Assembly (NCBI RefSeq): GCF_004099695.1
Contig: NZ_SCHL01000007.1
Location: 1-64,000 of the forward strand
DNA: 64,000 nt
Direction of reading: 5' to 3'
Source: Methanosarcina sp. MSH10X1
GTDB lineage: Archaea; Halobacteriota; Methanosarcinia; Methanosarcinales; Methanosarcinaceae
Shown: positions 63,717 to 64,000 of the stretch, piece after piece
How positions within the stretch are numbered: the stretch's first letter is position 1
Layout: each line of letters begins with the position of its first letter
The notes under the pieces: generated by a model
What the model saw: the letters and a program-made list of their open reading frames with translations, nothing else
Told to the model about the DNA's origin: nothing
Databases searched by the model: none
Position numbers and translations under genes: made by a program

Positions 63717-64000
63717 TTATTTCAAACTTTTAATAAGCTCCTGCCAGCGTTTTTCTTCAATAAGCTTCTGGGCATTTAGCATCCTTTTAAACTCATCAAC
63801 ACTCTTCTCGCCGCCCTTTCCTTCAAGCCTGTCCTTTAATTCCATTGCAGCTCTTAAAAGCCCGGTAGCTTCTTCGTATAAAGCCTCAGCCTCAGTCGTT
63901 GTAAGTTCTTCGGTTTCCAGCAGTTCCTCATCTGCTTCTGCCTTTGCTTTGAGTTTCGGAATAAGAGCCCTTACTTTGGCAACTTCATTCGGATCAGCGA
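63717..64000 (-). CDS. Coiled-coil protein, C-terminal part only
   Basis: A frame open from the right edge to TAA at 63717, so only ~94 C-terminal residues are visible. The sequence is rich in A, E, K and L (KLKAKAEADEELLETEEL, EFKRMLNAQKLIEEKRWQEL), strongly suggesting long helices or coiled coil. No family can be named from this fragment. It converges on the DUF1673 array. Confidence 0.75.
   Translation of the reverse strand, partial: ADPNEVAKVRALIPKLKAKAEADEELLETEELTTTEAEALYEEATGLLRAAMELKDRLEGKGGEKSVDEFKRMLNAQKLIEEKRWQELIKSLK

Noticed and set aside
1-64000. tRNA, rRNA and CRISPR genes
   Set aside because: No cloverleaf-like segments, rRNA cores or spaced repeats were noticed by eye; a covariance-model scan would be needed to be certain.

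Overview
The window looks like chromosomal DNA of a methanogenic archaeon of the genus Methanosarcina. The evidence is a set of genus-typical families: disaggregatase-related surface proteins, four DUF1673 membrane proteins, three DUF1616/CPBP-protease pairs, a PGF-pre-PGF surface protein, a Tfx-type regulator, and an archaeal rps17e-dapA-dapB operon. Genes are separated by long A/T-rich spacers, as is usual for this genus. The species cannot be fixed from the sequence alone.

Layout. 1-6.5 kb: two paralogous secreted beta-helix proteins on the minus strand, each behind a similar ~225-bp upstream block. 6.6-13.5 kb: glycosyltransferases and a large polytopic membrane protein. 14.4-17 kb: first DUF1616/CPBP pair with a convergent small membrane protein. 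17.7-23.2 kb: plus-strand operon for a diacetamido uronic acid nucleotide sugar (acetyltransferase, aminotransferase, oxidoreductase, a possible 30-residue ORF, UDP-sugar dehydrogenase) plus a polysaccharide deacetylase. 23.7-38.3 kb: two related flippases, an acetyltransferase, a complete IS element, an ATP-grasp enzyme, a UDP-GlcNAc 2-epimerase, and paralogues of the 6.6-13.5 kb genes. From ~25.7 kb this stretch is clearly richer in A/T than its surroundings. 38.4-44.1 kb: epimerase, glycosyltransferases and two GT2 paralogues, one of which has lost its catalytic motif. 45-48.2 kb: second DUF1616/CPBP/small-protein set. 48.7-51.8 kb: two membrane-anchored surface proteins. 52.3-55.4 kb: a sugar epimerase and the third DUF1616/CPBP pair. 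55.8-60.8 kb: DUF1624 acyltransferase, rps17e, dapA, dapB and the Tfx regulator. 60.8-63.6 kb: a tandem DUF1673 array with one frameshifted remnant. A partial coiled-coil protein gene runs off the right edge.

How it fits together. Most of the window is a cell-surface glycan and surface-protein locus. The sugar operon plus the epimerase could supply UDP-GlcNAc3NAcA and UDP-ManNAc3NAcA. The glycosyltransferases would assemble the glycan, the flippases export it, and the secreted beta-helix and PGF-pre-PGF proteins form or remodel the cell surface. Much of the locus is duplicated inside the window: the GT4/membrane-protein/GT2 genes, the flippases, the surface proteins and the DUF1616/CPBP cassettes. 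Recombination, an IS insertion and gene remnants show it is evolving quickly. The best candidates for something undescribed are the recurrent DUF1616-CPBP-small-membrane-protein cassette and the Tfx-linked DUF1673 array.
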